Notes under the pieces: model-generated
The model's database searches: none
Seen by the model: the letters and a program-made list of their open reading frames with translations, nothing else
What the model was told of the DNA's origin: nothing
Assembly: GCA_964560765.1 (NCBI GenBank)
Contig: CAZLMG010000003.1
Coordinates: forward strand, 62,001 to 126,000
Reading direction: 5' to 3'
DNA from: CAZLMG01 sp964560765
GTDB taxonomy: Bacteria > Bdellovibrionota_B > Oligoflexia > Oligoflexales > CAZLMG01
Length of the DNA: 64,000 bases
Shown: piece after piece, positions 19,906 through 29,076 of the stretch
How the letters are laid out: every line of letters begins with the position of its first letter
Position numbering within the stretch: the first letter of the stretch is position 1
Position numbers and translations under genes: made by a program

Positions 19906-21048
19906 TCAAGGTAAACTCGCAAGTTTTGTGGTTTGAGCCAAACCACGACGCGGCTGCTTTTTGTCAACCAGCTGGCCGCAAGCAGCCGCAATATCCTGGC
20001 CTTTGCTGTAACGCACCATGGTGCGTAGACCGCGCTGTTGTAGCACATCGCGAAAGGCTTGAATCGTTGCTGCGTCCGGCGCGGCAAAGCGCGAACCCTC
20101 AATGGCATTCAACGGGATCAAGTTGACCTTGACGTTGATGCCTGCAAGCAACACCGCCAACTGCTCGGCCTGCGCGACGCTATCGTTGATATCGCGCATC
20201 AGAGTGTACTGGATCAAGATGCACTGTTTGCGATCGGTGCTCAGAGCCCGCAACTCCGAAATCATCTCTGCTAAGCTCCACCGCTTCGAGATGGGCATGA
20301 TGCGACGGCGCAGCTCTTCTTCTGCGGCGTGCAAACTGAACGCCAATGCGGCATTGGGAAAACGCTGCAGCAATTCACGCATGCCTTCGATGTGCCCAGC
20401 TGTCGAAACAGAAATCTTGCGTAAACCCAATGCCAATCCGTAGGGCTCAATCAGGATCTCTATGGATTTGAGAACCGATTGGACATTATCGAGGGGTTCA
20501 CCCATACCCATAAAGACAATGTTGGTAATTTGGCTGTCGCGCGGGAGCCGCACCCGGTCACTCCACTCAGGATGATCGCAAATCCAGCGATTGGCCGCCA
20601 CGACCTGACCAACGATTTCCGCCGCCGACAAATTACGAATCAGACCCATGCGGCCGGTGATGCAGAATGCGCACCCTTGCCGGCAGCCAACCTGACTGGA
20701 AACGCAGAGTGTCAACCGGGAGGTCTCGGGCATCAGTACCGATTCAATGTGCTGACCGTCACCCACAGCGAACGCGAATTTCACGGAATGATCGTACCCA
20801 GACTCCTGACACTCGGCGACCGGTGGTAGTTGTAAGGAATACTGCGTCGGGATCGAACACTTCAGCGTCATCGGCAAGCTCGATTCCGTCCACGGCGCGT
20901 CACTGCGCCGTTTGTACAACTCACGAAAGAGAGTTCGTGCATGCACGGCCGGAACGGACAACGACCGGCAATAATCCTCAAGGTCTGCAAGCGAAGACCC
21001 ATAGAGCGATTCTTGCGCGCCAATAGCTATGGTCGATGGTACATTCAT
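19906..21048 (-). CDS. rlmN: Dual-specificity 23S rRNA/tRNA adenine-C2 methyltransferase RlmN
   Basis: Radical-SAM methylase that makes m2A2503 in 23S rRNA and m2A37 in tRNA. The 4Fe-4S ligands are in CRQGCAFC. The GEPLDN motif and the C-terminal catalytic Cys in AAACGQL are present. The frame extends to a TTG at 21063, but the ATG at 21048 has AAGGGG nine bases upstream and gives 380 residues, normal for the family. Divergent from the phosphofructokinase gene, with about 55 bp between starts. Confidence 0.93.
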   Translation of the reverse strand: MNVPSTIAIGAQESLYGSSLADLEDYCRSLSVPAVHARTLFRELYKRRSDAPWTESSLPMTLKCSIPTQYSLQLPPVAECQESGYDHSVKFAFAVGDGQHIESVLMPETSRLTLCVSSQVGCRQGCAFCITGRMGLIRNLSAAEIVGQVVAANRWICDHPEWSDRVRLPRDSQITNIVFMGMGEPLDNVQSVLKSIEILIEPYGLALGLRKISVSTAGHIEGMRELLQRFPNAALAFSLHAAEEELRRRIMPISKRWSLAEMISELRALSTDRKQCILIQYTLMRDINDSVAQAEQLAVLLAGINVKVNLIPLNAIEGSRFAAPDAATIQAFRDVLQQRGLRTMVRYSKGQDIAAACGQLVDKKQPRRGLAQTTKLASLP

Positions 21049-21104
21049 GCACGGCCCCTTCAATCAGGGGGGCTTCATACCACGAACCCGGGACATAGGA
21101 AACC

Positions 21105-22436
21105 ATGAGCACGACAGCTCCTACTAGAGCAGAAACTCCTGATTTTACAATTGAATCACTGGGTGAGGCGACTTTGCCCTCGCCCATTCAGCTGCATGGG
21201 CAACGAACTTTTAGCAACGATTCGGACCGAATCCTGATTCGGCCGTACCTGCCGCCACCGATCCATGACCCAGCTAGCGATCCAACGCACACGGCGTTTG
21301 AAGTGGCTGGGCCGCGGGCCCGCATCTATTTCGACCCAGTACAAGCCCGTGCCGGCATTGTCACCTGTGGTGGACTTTGCCCCGGCCTCAACGCCGTGAT
21401 TCGTGGACTTGTGCTGCAACTTTGGCATCGCTACGGCGTTCGGCATATTGTCGGCGTTCCTTATGGCTACCAGGGACTGAGTCAGGCCGAACTTGGATCG
21501 ATCCGAACTCTGGATCCGCAGTCGGTGGTCAGCATTCATCATCAAGGCGGTACTATTCTGGGATCCTCACGGGGAACACCTCCCACCACAGAAATTTGCG
21601 ACAGCATCGAGCACCTAGGACTGCACATGCTTTTTGTCATCGGCGGCGATGGCACCATGCGCGGAGCACGTGCCATTTGTGAAGAGATGGCGAAACGCGG
21701 GCGCAAGATATCCGTGATCGGCATTCCGAAGACTATCGACAATGACATCCCCTTCGTGCGGCGCTCATTTGGCTTTGAATCCGCGGTTGAAGCAGCCTGT
21801 CGAGCTGTCGATGCGGCGCACGAAGAGGCCAGGGGTGCCCGTAACGGCATTGGCCTGGTAAAATTAATGGGACGGCATTCCGGATATGTTGCCGCCTATG
21901 CAGCACTGGCGACGGGGGATGTGAATTTTTGTCTGATCCCGGAGGCTCCGTTTGCTCTGGAGGGTCCCGACGGACTCCTGGAGCTGGTCGCGCGGCGTCT
22001 TGAGCAAGCACGACATGCGGTGATTGCGGTCGCCGAAGGTGCGGGCCAGCATTTTTTTTCCGGTCAACCCGAAGCTCGCGATCCATCAGGCAATACACGA
22101 CTAGGCGATATTGGCACCTTCTTACGCGGGCGACTGGAAGAGCACCTGACCAAGCGCAACATGCCGTTCACTCTCAAGTATATCGATCCAAGCTACATCA
22201 TTCGGTCGACGCCAGCGAATGCGGGCGATCGTATGTTTTGTGCCCACTTGGCGCAAAATGCGGTACATGCCGCCATGGCCGGCAAGACGGGCATGCTCAT
22301 CGGATTTTGGCACGGCAAAATGACCCACATTCCATTTTCGGCCATTCAAAGCCGAAGGCAGCAAATCAATCCCGATGGCGAACTTTGGTTCAATGTCTTG
22401 GAGACGACTGGACAGCCGTCTCATATCGGAGCGTGA
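21105..22436 (+). CDS. pfk: 6-phosphofructokinase, ATP-type of the PPi-PFK-like group
   Basis: Glycolytic kinase of 443 residues, longer than PfkA (about 320). Substrate motifs: GGLCPGLNAVIRG (about 89-101), GGDGT at 180-184, PKTIDNDIPF from 208, and MGRHSGYVA. In this superfamily GGDG at the phosphoryl-donor site goes with ATP and GGDD with PPi. The PKTIDND form and the ~75-residue N-terminal extension place it with the plant/Trypanosoma/TP0108-like group rather than with PfkA. ATP use is therefore an inference from one residue. Divergent from rlmN and convergent with the HAMP protein one base downstream. Confidence 0.9.
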   Translation: MSTTAPTRAETPDFTIESLGEATLPSPIQLHGQRTFSNDSDRILIRPYLPPPIHDPASDPTHTAFEVAGPRARIYFDPVQARAGIVTCGGLCPGLNAVIRGLVLQLWHRYGVRHIVGVPYGYQGLSQAELGSIRTLDPQSVVSIHHQGGTILGSSRGTPPTTEICDSIEHLGLHMLFVIGGDGTMRGARAICEEMAKRGRKISVIGIPKTIDNDIPFVRRSFGFESAVEAACRAVDAAHEEARGARNGIGLVKLMGRHSGYVAAYAALATGDVNFCLIPEAPFALEGPDGLLELVARRLEQARHAVIAVAEGAGQHFFSGQPEARDPSGNTRLGDIGTFLRGRLEEHLTKRNMPFTLKYIDPSYIIRSTPANAGDRMFCAHLAQNAVHAAMAGKTGMLIGFWHGKMTHIPFSAIQSRRQQINPDGELWFNVLETTGQPSHIGA

Positions 22437-22437
22437 G

Positions 22438-22965
22438 TTAGCTGGCTTCTTGCTCGACTTCAAGATCGTCGTCCTGGTCGGCCACGGCATCACTTTGCTC
22501 GGCGCCGTGCCGACGCTCGAGCTGCGCGGCCATATTGTTCAACTGCTCAACCAACTCACCTAGCTCGTCACCACGGCGGATTTTAACCCGACGCGAGTAT
22601 TGGCCGTTGGCCATTTGCCGGACAAAGCGATTGATGGAAACAAGGGGGCCATAATAACGATGCGTCATACGAAAAATGACACCAAAGAGAACCGCCAAGT
22701 AGGTAATGAATGCGGCGCTGAGCTTGATGGCGTTCGCCCAGAATACGTCATTGACCACCAGCTCCCACTTGGTCTGAGGATCGACGACGTTGAATATCTC
22801 CATGACGTGCTGATACTGCTCGATGAAGGCGTTCACGAACAACAGACCAGCGACGGCCAGAAACACGACGGTAACGCCCATGACATACAGTCCAAGCTTG
22901 ATCTGCTTGAAAGGCTCGATGAGCGTACTCTTCAGCGTTCTCTTGGGGCGATTATTATGGGTCAT
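22438..22965 (-). CDS. Membrane protein with two helices and a HAMP domain only
   Basis: The product has two membrane segments (about LYVMGVTVVFLAVAGLLFV and AFITYLAVLFGVIFRM) flanking a ~45-residue periplasmic loop. A HAMP domain (SINRFVRQMANGQYSRRV..RRGDELGELVEQLN) follows, then a short acidic tail. No kinase, cyclase, methyl-accepting or other output domain follows. Three ATGs cluster at 22974, 22971 and 22965; the last has AAGGG at a workable distance and is used. It could relay a signal to a partner or be a lone membrane adaptor. The gene ends one base after pfk on the other strand. Confidence 0.75.
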   Translation of the reverse strand: MTHNNRPKRTLKSTLIEPFKQIKLGLYVMGVTVVFLAVAGLLFVNAFIEQYQHVMEIFNVVDPQTKWELVVNDVFWANAIKLSAAFITYLAVLFGVIFRMTHRYYGPLVSINRFVRQMANGQYSRRVKIRRGDELGELVEQLNNMAAQLERRHGAEQSDAVADQDDDLEVEQEAS

Positions 22966-23135
22966 TTCCATCATCCCTTGCCGACTTTGGTCACGAAACT
23001 GAGGGGACACTTGACGCCAACCCCCGACAATAACTCGGCGTCACCGAGTGAAACCTTGAGGAGCAATCCCATTAACTATCTGATTTAAATAGAAAAACTA
23101 AAAAACCATCAGCCAAAGGCTTGCGCGAAAATCCC

Positions 23136-23164
23136 TTGCGTTTTTCAATCCGTACCGATATTTT
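23136..23164 (+). promoter_or_regulatory. Predicted promoter of the basic-peptide gene
   Basis: TTGCGT (23136-23141), a 17-base spacer and TATTTT (23159-23164) lie about 45 bases before the GTG at 23210. The spacing is ideal and the -10 moderate. Confidence 0.4.
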
Positions 23165-23209
23165 CGCACATTCCTGAGCTGGAATGTTTCTTTTTAGACG
23201 GAGATTTCT

Positions 23210-23317
23210 GTGCACGGTTCACGCCATAAGCGAAAGCACCCCAAAGGACGCCGCAAAGTAGGTCGTAAGAAGCGCCGCATGATGCGCAAACGACGTCAGC
23301 TGCGTACAAACGGTTAA
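23210..23317 (+). CDS. 35-residue very basic peptide, AURKAIP1/COX24 (bS22-like) type
   Basis: Short GTG-started frame with GGAG six bases upstream, its own promoter-like sequence and a hairpin directly downstream. About half of the 35 residues are Arg, Lys or His. The second half reads KVGRKKRRMMRKRRQLR, which resembles the AURKAIP1/COX24-domain peptides found in many bacteria. Those peptides include a ribosome-bound small protein of mycobacteria. The likely location is the small ribosomal subunit, by family resemblance only. The short length and rare start make it easy for gene callers to miss. The identification is by eye from composition and motif spacing. Confidence 0.7.
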   Translation: MHGSRHKRKHPKGRRKVGRKKRRMMRKRRQLRTNG

Positions 23318-23332
23318 TCATCGATGAAATCG

Positions 23333-23365
23333 ACGCCGGTGGGTCTCCTTGTGGCCTACCGGCGT
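23333..23365 (+). terminator. Hairpin after the basic-peptide gene
   Basis: ACGCCGGT (23333-23340) pairs with ACCGGCGT (23358-23365), extended inward by GG/CC, 15 bases past the stop. Only a weak T-rich stretch (TACTTTC) follows. Position and stability suggest a terminator or 3' protective stem. Confidence 0.6.
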
Positions 23366-23556
23366 TACTTTCAATCGACTTTGCTGCCTCAACTTTCCTG
23401 TAAATTTTCGTAATCCGACCAATAAAACCCTCGGCTTGCTGGTGGGAAGATTCTGCCTAAGTCACGATGAATGTTTTGCATTCTAGCTTCCCAGCCAGTA
23501 ATCTTAATTGAGAATCCATTGCACAATTAGTGATCAGCGAATTCCCTGGAGCAAGG

Positions 23557-24303
23557 ATGGCCCCCGGGAGCGAACTACCAGGGAGGGATCTCGTGGGCAT
23601 TATCAAGTTTATGGAAGTACTTGAGCGAGTGCTTCGGACGTGGCCAGACGGGGAAAAACAGACTTTTTTTGCCCTGGCGGAACAAACCAAGTTTAATATC
23701 CCCCATGTCATTGAGTTCCTTTCCGAGGGACTGGAGCGTTCGCTCGACGTCCATGACCCCATATCTAAGAAAGATACGGAACAGGCGCTGAGTTCGTTGC
23801 AACATCGATTGCAGCATGAGCTGGAGGCCGACCGTCAACGGCGTCAGTCTCGCCAAGACCAGTCTGTTCGTGCCTATAACCGTATTATGACCAAAGTTTG
23901 CGAATTGACTCGCGAGCGTCAGTGGTACCAAGCTTACCGCACGCTGTCCTACTTTGGCGGATCACACGTGGAGTTTCTCGATCGCGACTCCTTGATCACG
24001 CTCTGCAATGACTGCGTCCGCATCGGAGGTAAAGCCGAGGTTAACTTGCAAGAGCTGGGTCAGTGGTTGCGCCGCGGGGCGGAAAACTGCCTGGCCGCCG
24101 GTCCTCTAGATGGTTTGGAAGAGGCGATGGAGTTCGTAGACGCGCACAGCGATCATTTCACCAAGGACGAACGTGGGATGGGGCCCCGTATCATCGAAAC
24201 CATCTTGCAAGACTTGCAGACACCGATCGTCGCAAAGGAAAATCCTCCACAGTTGTCTCGAAGCGCGGTAAGCTATCCAATGCACAATGCAATTTTGGAC
24301 TGA
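23557..24303 (+). CDS. Hypothetical helical protein upstream of Lon-like protease
   Basis: A soluble helical protein of 236-248 residues. Two starts have good SDs: ATG 23557 (GGAG at five bases) and GTG 23593 (GGGAGGG at five bases); the upstream ATG is reported. After a short winged-helix-like N-terminal section (LERVLRTWPDGEKQTFFALA), a charged helix (about 85-120) leads into a helical C-terminal domain. I do not recognise the family. Its stop lies 26 bases before the Lon-like gene, and that gene overlaps epmA, so the three probably form one operon. The product may be an adaptor or regulator of the protease, by position only. Confidence 0.75.
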   Translation: MAPGSELPGRDLVGIIKFMEVLERVLRTWPDGEKQTFFALAEQTKFNIPHVIEFLSEGLERSLDVHDPISKKDTEQALSSLQHRLQHELEADRQRRQSRQDQSVRAYNRIMTKVCELTRERQWYQAYRTLSYFGGSHVEFLDRDSLITLCNDCVRIGGKAEVNLQELGQWLRRGAENCLAAGPLDGLEEAMEFVDAHSDHFTKDERGMGPRIIETILQDLQTPIVAKENPPQLSRSAVSYPMHNAILD

Positions 24304-24329
24304 CTTCCTGACGTTCGAGGTAACGAGTC

Positions 24330-26891
24330 TTGACCACCTCAAAGCAATCCGCGCGCGGCAAACAGCCGCGTGCAGCCGCCAAACGAACACCACGCAAGGC
24401 GACAGCAACACTCCCCAAACCACTGAAAGTTGATGACGTCTTCAAGACCTGTCCGTCATCAACATTTTCCTTTAGCAATACCAAGTCTCATCCCCAGTCC
24501 CACGACATCATTTCGCAGGATCGCGCCATCAAAGCGATCAATTTGGGTCTCGGGATTCGCAAGCCCGGCTACAACATCTACGTCGCCGGTTACCAAGGCA
24601 CGGGCAAAACCAGTGTTATCAAATCGTTCCTCGAGCGCTGGTCAAAGAGCGCAGAGACTCCCAATGACTGGGTCTATGTCTATAACTACGAAGACGCAGA
24701 AAAGCCCCTTGCCATCGAGATGAAGACGGGAGAAGGGCGCAAGCTGCGCAAAATGATGGAATCTCTGATCAAGGCTCTGCGCGAAGACATTCCCGCAGCG
24801 CTACAGTCAGAAGACTACGAAAATGCCGTGAATTCCTATCTTTCGGCGAGCAACGATCGCAAGGCCAAGCTTTTTACCGAATTAGAAAAGCTGGCCAAGA
24901 GTATGGACTTTGGCGTCAAGTCGACCCGCGTTGGCATTGAAACGGTGCCGATCGTCGATGGACGACCACTGTCAGAAAAAGAGTACGCGAAACTCGACGA
25001 CAAGAAGCGGGAAGACCTGGAATCGAAGCGCGGCCGACTCGAACCTGAAGTCTTAGATTTTGCGCGCAAGGTTCGCTCGATTAATTCCGAATCAAAAGAG
25101 TATATCGAGGCTTTGCGTTCGGAAGTTGGCAATCAAATCGTCTCCATACAATTGGAACCGATTGCCCAGGCCTTTCAACATAACGAACAGATCTTTCAGT
25201 ACCTGGAGGCGACCCGCGCTCATATTCTTGAAAACCTCTTGGATTTTGCCGAGGACGATGACGACTCCTCCGAGGAAGACCAACCGGTTCACTATGCATT
25301 TGATAGCAAAGAAAAGTTCAAAAAGTATCAAATCAACGTCTTTGTCGATAATACCAACACCAAAGGTGCTCCGGTCGTCATTGAAACCAATCCGACTTAC
25401 TACAACCTGTTCGGAAAAGTCGAAAAGAATGTCGAACACGGCATGTTCCTGACCGACCACTCCATGGTGAAAAACGGCGCCATTCATCGCGCAAATGGCG
25501 GCTACTTAGTCATCAACGCCATGGACATTTTCAAGACCCACAACATCTGGGAAACACTGAAACGGGTGCTTCGCAACGGGGAAGCGTTTATCGAAGATCC
25601 GGGCGAACAGTATTCCATGCTGCCGACGACCGGCTTGCGACCATCACCATTTCCGATCAATGTGAAAGTGATCATGATCGGCAATGATGACATTTATCAT
25701 GTCCTATTTGAAGACGACGAAGATTTCCGCAAAATCTTCAAGATCAAGGCTGACTTCGATTATCGAATGGAGCGTAACAAACGCAACGTCAATTCCTATG
25801 CATCGTTTGTCGCCACCCGCTCCGCCAAGGAAGAGCTCCTGCACTTTGATAAATCGGGCGTATCCGCCATCGTCGAGTTTGGCTCACGTCTAGTTGAGGA
25901 TCAGCGCTATCTCTCGTGCCAGTTTGGCGAAATCAAAGATGTTACTATTGAAGCAGACTTCTGCGCCCGACAATCCGAATCGAAGGTCATTCGTCGCGAG
26001 CATGTCGAACAGGCGCTCGATTCGAAGTTTTACCGATTAAACCTCGTCGAGCAGCACATCCTCGACATGATCCGCCACGAAGATTTATTGCTCAGCGTCG
26101 ATGGAGAACGCATTGGTCAGGTCAATGGCCTGACCGTGTACGATATGGGTGATATTTCATTTGGCAAGATCGCACGCATCACCTGCGCGACGGCGATCAG
26201 TGACGATGGAATCCTGAATATCGAACGAGCCAGCCGATTATCTGGCAAGACATACGATAAGGGAATGTACATCGTCGCCGGCTTCCTGAATGGACTTCTG
26301 GCTCGAGAGCGCAGCCTAGGAATCTCTGCCAGTATCGCCTTTGAACAGAGTTACGGGATCGTTGATGGCGACAGCGCATCCATTGCTGAGCTGATCACAA
26401 TCATTAGTGCGATGGCCGGGATTCCGTGCAGTCAGTCATTTGCCATTACCGGCAGCGTGAATCAGATGGGTGAAGTCCAACCTGTGGGGGGCGTTAACGA
26501 AAAGATTGAGGGCTTCTTTAAATGCTGCCGACTCATCGGCAAGAAGCGCAGCGGATACGGAGTCTTGTTGCCGGCGCAGAACGTACCGAGCCTGATGCTG
26601 CATCGGGAAGTGCGCGAGGCCATGGACTCAGGATTTTTGAAGGTCTATGCCATCCGCCACCTATGGGAAGCTTTTGAACTCGTCACGGGCGTGCCGCTTG
26701 GAATTGCCGATTTTCATGACAAAGATTTTGCGCCCGGCTCGGCTCTTGACATCATCAAGAAAAAGTTATCCGAGATGCACAAGAAGGCCGACACGGCGCC
26801 AGTGACTCAGCATCATGAGCAGCATCTCCTGACGCCAAAATCGCGTCGGGCTGCAAAGACACATCGCGCATTGCCGCTGCGTCGATCATGA
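24330..26891 (+). CDS. Lon-like ATP-dependent protease (AAA_32 / S16 family)
   Basis: An 853-residue AAA+ protease of the Lon-B-like family that carries no substrate-binding Lon-N domain. The start is TTG 24330, with GAGG nine bases upstream. The first 35 residues are basic and disordered. Walker A is GYQGTGKTS (87-95), split from the rest of the AAA domain by a long helical insertion containing an acidic run (EDDDDSSEEDQ). The C-terminal S16 domain keeps the catalytic Ser682 in DGDSAS and Lys725 in GGVNEKIEG. The 43-residue spacing is the same as in E. coli Lon (Ser679/Lys722). The role is probably regulatory or quality-control proteolysis in the cytoplasm; substrates are unknown. It overlaps epmA by four bases. 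Confidence 0.92.
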   Translation: MTTSKQSARGKQPRAAAKRTPRKATATLPKPLKVDDVFKTCPSSTFSFSNTKSHPQSHDIISQDRAIKAINLGLGIRKPGYNIYVAGYQGTGKTSVIKSFLERWSKSAETPNDWVYVYNYEDAEKPLAIEMKTGEGRKLRKMMESLIKALREDIPAALQSEDYENAVNSYLSASNDRKAKLFTELEKLAKSMDFGVKSTRVGIETVPIVDGRPLSEKEYAKLDDKKREDLESKRGRLEPEVLDFARKVRSINSESKEYIEALRSEVGNQIVSIQLEPIAQAFQHNEQIFQYLEATRAHILENLLDFAEDDDDSSEEDQPVHYAFDSKEKFKKYQINVFVDNTNTKGAPVVIETNPTYYNLFGKVEKNVEHGMFLTDHSMVKNGAIHRANGGYLVINAMDIFKTHNIWETLKRVLRNGEAFIEDPGEQYSMLPTTGLRPSPFPINVKVIMIGNDDIYHVLFEDDEDFRKIFKIKADFDYRMERNKRNVNSYASFVATRSAKEELLHFDKSGVSAIVEFGSRLVEDQRYLSCQFGEIKDVTIEADFCARQSESKVIRREHVEQALDSKFYRLNLVEQHILDMIRHEDLLLSVDGERIGQVNGLTVYDMGDISFGKIARITCATAISDDGILNIERASRLSGKTYDKGMYIVAGFLNGLLARERSLGISASIAFEQSYGIVDGDSASIAELITIISAMAGIPCSQSFAITGSVNQMGEVQPVGGVNEKIEGFFKCCRLIGKKRSGYGVLLPAQNVPSLMLHREVREAMDSGFLKVYAIRHLWEAFELVTGVPLGIADFHDKDFAPGSALDIIKKKLSEMHKKADTAPVTQHHEQHLLTPKSRRAAKTHRALPLRRS

Positions 26892-27910
26892 GCGTTGCTG
26901 CACAGACGTTTGCTCTGCGCAATGCTCTCGCGGCGGCGGTCCGGCAGTTTTTTGGACAGCGAAATTTTCTCGAAGTCGAAACCCCGATTCTCGTCCCCTG
27001 CCCGGGTACTGAGCCCCATCTCGAGTATTTTGCCAGTGATTGGCGTGATGCGCGGCGGCAGAAACACCGAGTTTTTTTGCGTTCTAGCCCCGAACTGCAC
27101 ATGAAGCAGCTATTGGCCGCTGGCCATAGCCGCATCTTTCAAATCGCACCGTGCTTTCGTAACCACGGCGAAATGGGACCGTGGCACCATCCCCAGTTCA
27201 GCATGCTGGAGTGGTATGAAACGGGAATCGATTTCTATTCCTATATGGATCAGACGCTCGACCTGCTGCGCGAAACTTGTGATCAGATGCGCACAAACTT
27301 TAATGACAGCATCGTCTTTCAGGTTCCAAAGTCGGTTCCGCGCTTTAGCGTGGCGGAAGCCATTGCTGCCAGTTGTCGTATCCAACTAGTCGATGGCGAT
27401 CCAGACCTAGCAACAAAGGCAAGAACCGCCGGTGTGACTTCCGTCAACACCGACGACAATTTTGAAACAGCCTTCTTCAAAATCATGCTGGAATGCGTTG
27501 AACCCTTCTTAGCACGCCATCCGCTTTCGATCCTGCATAGCTATCCGGCGTCGCAGGCGGCCTTGGCCAAAGTCGAAGGCGGCATCGCACAACGCTTTGA
27601 AATCTATGCGCAGCACGTTGAGCTTTGTAACGCTTTTCATGAACTGACGGACGCAGTCGAGAATCGACGCCGCTTTGAAGACAGTCAGAGGCACCGGGCG
27701 CAACAAGGTGCCACGCAAATTCATGAAGATCCGGACTTTTGGGATGCACTCGACGCCGGCTTACCACCTAGCTGCGGTAACGCTCTAGGATTGGATCGCT
27801 GGTTGGCTATTCTGCTGGGAGTGCCTGGTTTGGATCAAGTCGTTCCCTTTCGCCAAGCGCTGCCCTTTCGCACTGGCGTGTTTGGCTCCACCATCGATCA
27901 CCGCTCTTGA
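26888..27910 (+). CDS. epmA: EF-P--(R)-beta-lysine ligase-like protein (EpmA)
   Basis: A class II lysyl-tRNA-synthetase paralogue that lacks the anticodon-binding domain (340 aa; EpmA is about 325). Motif 1 is near NFLEVETPILVP. Motif 2 is in FQIAPCFRNHGEMGPWHHP followed by QFSMLEWY. Motif 3 is GNALGLDRWLAILLG. EpmA attaches beta-lysine to the conserved Lys of elongation factor P, relieving polyproline stalling. Its partners EF-P and EpmB are not in the window. The start codon overlaps the stop of the Lon-like gene (ATGA), implying coupling. The 3' end overlaps the convergent secretin gene by 13 bases. Confidence 0.9.
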   Translation: MSVAAQTFALRNALAAAVRQFFGQRNFLEVETPILVPCPGTEPHLEYFASDWRDARRQKHRVFLRSSPELHMKQLLAAGHSRIFQIAPCFRNHGEMGPWHHPQFSMLEWYETGIDFYSYMDQTLDLLRETCDQMRTNFNDSIVFQVPKSVPRFSVAEAIAASCRIQLVDGDPDLATKARTAGVTSVNTDDNFETAFFKIMLECVEPFLARHPLSILHSYPASQAALAKVEGGIAQRFEIYAQHVELCNAFHELTDAVENRRRFEDSQRHRAQQGATQIHEDPDFWDALDAGLPPSCGNALGLDRWLAILLGVPGLDQVVPFRQALPFRTGVFGSTIDHRS

Positions 27911-29076
27911 AGAGCTTCTGCCAACTGTCCATGTAGCACCAACCAAAGTTGCGAAGTTGCCAGCCGCCGATCGAAGATAGAGAATAAGGGGCCAATGATT
28001 GGCCAGCCAGAGAATACAGCACTTCCGGAGCGGGACTCGGTTGATGATGACAGATTCATTCGAGCCACGGCACTGACTCGCCCAAGCGACAGCTTAGCCG
28101 TACCCGCCAAGCGATGGCTGCTCAAGGCTTTAACGCCCCCACCTGGCCCAGGGCTCTTGAGGTCCAAACGATAGTCGACGTGCGCGGAGTCGTCATCCAG
28201 CATACGCAGGGTCGCTTCAAAGTTCGCGCCGACCGACTTCCATTCCACGCGCCCTTCGTCATAGCCATATCCGGGCACGGTGATCGCCAACTCGCTGCCC
28301 GTGGCTGCCTCCGCTGCCTGGTGCGGTAAGAGCCAAAGATGTGGTCGCGCCACCACCTCCCAATAGAACTCCCGCTGTTGCGCCACCGCCGATACTTTTG
28401 TCAAAAGATCGGACAATGACCCAGCATGCCCCGCGAGGATCTCGGTCGCCACACCGTCGCGGGTCGAATCGCTTCCCTCCGAAATCACGAAGGCTGCCCC
28501 TTCCAACTCCAACCGCCTCGGTGCCGTCAGGTTACACCAAACGACTAGGCGCGCGGCGGGAACCACGCCACTCAGCCGCGATGCAACCCATTCACGCAAA
28601 CGCTTTTCGCCATCTTTGGCGCAAAATGTCGTGACCTGCACCGTGCCGCTTTCGGCTAACACAATCTGAAATTCGCTTCCCAGCAGTCGGCTCAGGCGGC
28701 GCAGCAGTTCCTGGCGTTGTTCTGCTGACCAAGGATTGGGATGAGGATCGTCACGAATTCCTGCGTTAGGCGTCGTAGCTTGAATGCGAACATCCCATCG
28801 ATGACGCGATTGCCCGTCCTGGACCTGCTTGCCAACTACAAATCCCGGCTTCAACCCAGTAATGAGCCATCGACCACCGCCAACATTCTCAAAGTCAGCA
28901 ATTCCACGGCGGGATAATGATAGAGGGAGGTTTTCATCTCCCTTTACGGACTTTTGTTGCCCAACCTGAAGCACCAATTCCTGCACCCGACTTGCCCAGG
29001 CAGCTTGCAAAGCTGTTAGAAATCCGATCAAAAAGACGGTAACTGAGCGACCAAGGCGCGGCCATTTATTCTTCAT
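27898..29076 (-). CDS. Short CpaC/RcpA-type secretin (Tad-like)
   Basis: Outer-membrane secretin-like protein of 392 residues with a signal peptide (to about residue 28). The N-terminal ~70 mature residues match the pilus-secretin N domain: VQELVLQVGQQKSV, then RWLITGLKPGFVVG. The C-terminal ~170 residues follow the secretin core, with VARPHLWLLPHQAAEAATGS, a long beta-rich stretch and the closing FSGWPIIGPLFS followed by SQLWLVLHGQL. The segment between is shortened relative to Tad secretins. The SD GGAGG is six bases before the ATG. It overlaps the upstream gene by 11 bases. It is the clearest Tad element in a reduced locus. Confidence 0.75.
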   Translation of the reverse strand: MKNKWPRLGRSVTVFLIGFLTALQAAWASRVQELVLQVGQQKSVKGDENLPLSLSRRGIADFENVGGGRWLITGLKPGFVVGKQVQDGQSRHRWDVRIQATTPNAGIRDDPHPNPWSAEQRQELLRRLSRLLGSEFQIVLAESGTVQVTTFCAKDGEKRLREWVASRLSGVVPAARLVVWCNLTAPRRLELEGAAFVISEGSDSTRDGVATEILAGHAGSLSDLLTKVSAVAQQREFYWEVVARPHLWLLPHQAAEAATGSELAITVPGYGYDEGRVEWKSVGANFEATLRMLDDDSAHVDYRLDLKSPGPGGGVKALSSHRLAGTAKLSLGRVSAVARMNLSSSTESRSGSAVFSGWPIIGPLFSIFDRRLATSQLWLVLHGQLAEALQER

